A stretch of 64,000 bases of DNA, from the NCBI RefSeq assembly GCF_011734195.1, contig NZ_JAANTH010000002.1, forward strand, positions 310,001-374,000, in the 5' to 3' direction. This DNA comes from Halobacterium sp. R2-5 (GTDB lineage Archaea; Halobacteriota; Halobacteria; Halobacteriales; Halobacteriaceae). Positions 62,051 through 64,000 of the stretch are shown piece by piece; position 1 is the first letter of the stretch, and every line of letters starts with the position of its first letter. The notes below the pieces were generated by a model that was given only the letters and a program-made list of their open reading frames with translations, did not search any database and was not told the origin of the DNA. Made by a program: the position numbers and the translations under genes.

Positions 62051-62122
62051 GTGGTGTTCGTCGCCGGTTTCAACTACGGCCACATCGAGCTGGTCGGCGA
62101 GGAAGCCGACGTCGAGGAGTGA
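62051..62122 (+). other. short ORF or gene remnant
   Basis: A GTG-initiated 23-codon frame ending in TGA reads FVAGFNYGHIELVGEEADVEE, acidic and protein-like, and continues open upstream without a good start. It may be the last fragment of a decayed gene or chance in GC-rich sequence. Nothing more can be said. Confidence 0.2.
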
Positions 62123-62140
62123 CGCGGTCTCGTCGGCGTG

Positions 62141-62815
62141 CTACTCGCTGGTCGTCGCGTCCTCGTAGCGCACCTCGGTCCCGGACGCGACCGGCTGGAG
62201 CAGGTACCGGCCGGTCTGTCCGCGCTTCACGGGCGTGAAGTCCGCGACGAACGTCGTCCGCTGGTCCTCGCGGACCTCGAAGGCCTCCTTGAACTGCAGG
62301 GGCGCGTCCCCCGGCGTGCCCACGTCGGCCTCGCCGCCGTCCGCGAGCGTGCCCGCCACGGCCGACACGTCGAGCTGGAGGAACTCGTAGCTCCCCGTCT
62401 CCACTTCCCGGTCGTCGACGAGCGCCGAGTCGCCGTTCTGAAGCTGCACGAGGTCGGCCTCCTGCGGCTCGTCGAACTCGTGGTACTCGCGGTCGTCTCC
62501 CTGGTCGACGTCCGACTCGTCCTGCGTCTCGACCGTCTCCGTGGTCGCCTCGCTGTCGGTGGTCTCCCCGCTCTGGGTCGTCTCGTCTCCACCCTCGCTG
62601 GGCTTCAGTCAGATGCCGTCGATGGTGACGACGCACGATTCGAAGTCGGAGATGTCGCCCGGCGCGTCCTTGACGCTCGTGGCAAGCGTGCCCGTGCTCG
62701 ATTCACCGCCGCCGAGGCAGCCGGAGAGGCCGGCGGCGCCGGCCAGTCCCACGGCACCCGCGGCTCGGAGGTAGTCGCGTCGGTACGCCGTCGCGTCTTC
62801 GTTCGTGTCTCGCAT
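62141..62815 (-). pseudogene. DUF4382-type Tat lipoprotein gene interrupted by one in-frame TGA
   Basis: From ATG 62815 the frame encodes a twin-arginine signal (YRRDYLRAAGAVGLAGAAGLSGCLGGG, lipobox Cys) and STGTLATSVKDAPGDISDFESCVVTIDGI, then meets TGA at 62609-62611. The same frame continues without a break: LKPSEGGDETTQSG, an acidic Thr/Ser/Glu linker, then YHEFDEPQEADLVQLQNGDSALVDDREVETGSYEFLQLDVS and FVADFTPVKRGQTGRYLLQPV, ending at 62141. DUF4382 proteins carry GIW-hydrophobic after that motif, so TGG has probably become TGA. It would encode an exported lipoprotein of unknown role. Confidence 0.75.
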
Positions 62816-62942
62816 ACGACCACTGGAGGCGCCACCGACGGGTAAACCGGGCACACCGTCGCCGCCAGTTCAGCCAAATTCACGCCCGTTTCGCCCGAGT
62901 TGGCGTGCGTGTGGCTCGCCGACGCGGACCCGATACGCCGGC

Positions 62943-64000
62943 TCAGAGCTTCTCGGCGTTCTGCGCCTGCTCGGTCCGGCGGCGCGCCTGTTCGAGGCGG
63001 TTGTCGGTCGCGCGAGCGAGCGCGTCCGGGAGCGAGCCGCGGGCCTCCGAGAGCCGCCGGGAGACGTTCTCGAGCCGCGTCGCGACCGCGTCGAGGTTCT
63101 GCTCGGCGTTCCCGCGGTCCCCCGCCTCGGCGTTCTCGGCCGCTTTCCGCGCGGCGTCCGCGACGGCGCCGAGCGCGTTCGCCAGTCCCTCGACGGCGTT
63201 GCTCCGGCCGCCGCCGTTCTGGTCGTCGTCGCGGTCGTCCGAGTCGCCGTCGCCCTCGACGGCCGCCACTTCCGCGCGCGTCTCCTCGGCGACGTCCGCG
63301 AGGTACGACGCCAGCGGCGCCTTCCCGGTCCGTGGCTCCTCGACGCGGACGCGCTCCTCGTCGCCCGGGTTGACGCGGAACGCGCCGACCTCGTCGTCGC
63401 TGTCCCGGACTTCCGTGGTGAACGCGCCGCCGCGGTGGACGTAGACGGCGTCCGGGCCGGACAGCGGCGCGTCGTACAGCCGGCCCGCGAAGTCGTCCTC
63501 GACGGCGAGGTCGGTGAGGTCGCTGTCGGCCTCGCTCGGGTCGACTTCCAGTTTCACGGCGTGCTCGCGCGCGACCACGGGAATCTCGCCGTCCACGCCG
63601 GCCGCTGTCGGTCCGCCGCCGTCCTCGACGGTCACCGTCTCGCCGTGCGGCGCGACGCCCGCGCCGTTGACGGTCAGCGAGTGCTCGCCCGCGGGGACGT
63701 CCTGCACGACGGCGACGCCGTTGAACGTCGGCACCGCCTCGGGGTCGCTCTGGAGCAGCGCGAACAGCTCCACGCCCGAGGAGACGGTCGTGAGCCCCTC
63801 GTCCTCGGGCGCGTCGTCGTCCGCGACGGCGTTCGTCACGGCCGCGACGACCTGGTTCACGGGGGAGGCGTCGCCGATGGCGTCGTAGCGGTCCGCGAGC
63901 GCCTGCCGGTGGGCGGGCTCGCTGATGTCCGACGCGGGTTCGTCGTAGCGCGTGCTCTGCCACGGCACCGCCGTCGTCGTGATGTGGCTGGCGAAGGCGT
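62943..64000 (-). CDS. haloarchaeal protein with helical tail, 5' end outside window
   Basis: The frame is open to the right edge (reads AFASHITTTAVPWQSTRYDEPASD into the first in-frame GTG at 63968), so the start is beyond the window. About 350 residues are visible. The middle has beta-rich segments (GVELFALLQSDPEAVPTFNGVAVVQDVPAGEHSLTVNGAGVAPHG) resembling a PEGA/carboxypeptidase-regulatory type module, and the C-terminus is a long charged helix (GDRGNAEQNLDAVATRLENVSRRLSEARGSLPDALARATDNRLEQARRRTEQAQNAEKL). It is probably an exported or surface protein, although no signal peptide can be seen. No family recognised. Confidence 0.75.
   Translation of the reverse strand, partial: AFASHITTTAVPWQSTRYDEPASDISEPAHRQALADRYDAIGDASPVNQVVAAVTNAVADDDAPEDEGLTTVSSGVELFALLQSDPEAVPTFNGVAVVQDVPAGEHSLTVNGAGVAPHGETVTVEDGGGPTAAGVDGEIPVVAREHAVKLEVDPSEADSDLTDLAVEDDFAGRLYDAPLSGPDAVYVHRGGAFTTEVRDSDDEVGAFRVNPGDEERVRVEEPRTGKAPLASYLADVAEETRAEVAAVEGDGDSDDRDDDQNGGGRSNAVEGLANALGAVADAARKAAENAEAGDRGNAEQNLDAVATRLENVSRRLSEARGSLPDALARATDNRLEQARRRTEQAQNAEKL

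Overview
The window is a very GC-rich, gene-dense stretch of a haloarchaeal chromosome (class Halobacteria, probably close to Halobacterium or its relatives). The evidence is the strongly acidic proteins, the archaeal gene set (DnaG primase, aIF5A, siroheme-decarboxylase heme route, two MoeA copies), TATA boxes 25-32 nt upstream of start codons (leaderless transcripts), and a sensory rhodopsin II/HtrII phototaxis pair that closely resembles the Halobacterium salinarum one. No CRISPR array, tRNA, rRNA or intact insertion sequence was seen.

Layout. 1-500: end of an ABC-transporter ATPase. 597-8763 (minus): a tightly overlapping branched-chain amino-acid operon, leuA, ilvB, ilvN, ilvC, a small conserved-looking protein, leuC, leuD, leuB. 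Between leuA and ilvB there is a separate promoter, a 23-codon Ile/Val-rich leader peptide and a perfect hairpin over its stop codon, which together look like a translation-dependent control element. 9151-12152: a membrane protein, an ATP-grasp enzyme and PdxS. 12255-15918: a formate/nitrite-type transporter fused to universal-stress domains, a DUF1405 membrane protein and an enolase-like protein. 15948-16080: a long inverted-repeat RNA-like element between convergent genes. 16137-19110: a HFX_2341-type regulator, a winged-helix protein and a DUF3311 plus sodium:solute symporter pair. 19374-23688: dnaG, a DUF92 protein and two cis-prenyltransferase homologues placed tail to tail, one of which lacks the catalytic DGN motif.

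24380-27418: a heme/siroheme operon (fused siroheme decarboxylase, SirC, HemA). 27472-31876: pterin dehydratase, LWR-salt protein, HAD phosphatase and two overlapping moeA genes, one with a periplasmic-binding-like tail. 31911-32085: a 111-bp-spaced direct repeat of hairpin-rich sequence. 32568-36472: Hsp20, a UbiB-family kinase, a creatininase-family protein and an aminotransferase. 36580-37782: aIF5A and agmatinase, which fits the link between agmatine and hypusine in these organisms. 37839-43628: two Trk potassium-uptake modules. 43734-47626: a Nif3-like protein, then htrII-sopII.

47799-64000 is more accessory: an Mqo-like oxidoreductase, small haloarchaeal proteins, a double-WHy-domain LEA14-like protein, a GNAT with a zinc ribbon, an AI-2E family permease, a lamin-tail protein, SRPBCC and zinc alcohol dehydrogenase genes, a Cys-rich copper-storage-like protein, a degenerate metzincin fused to membrane helices, an NhaP antiporter, a CNNM/CorC protein and a DUF4382 lipoprotein gene interrupted by one TGA codon. 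Three places (leuA start, 49751-50009, 62609-62611) look like single-base lesions and could be either real mutations or sequence errors.
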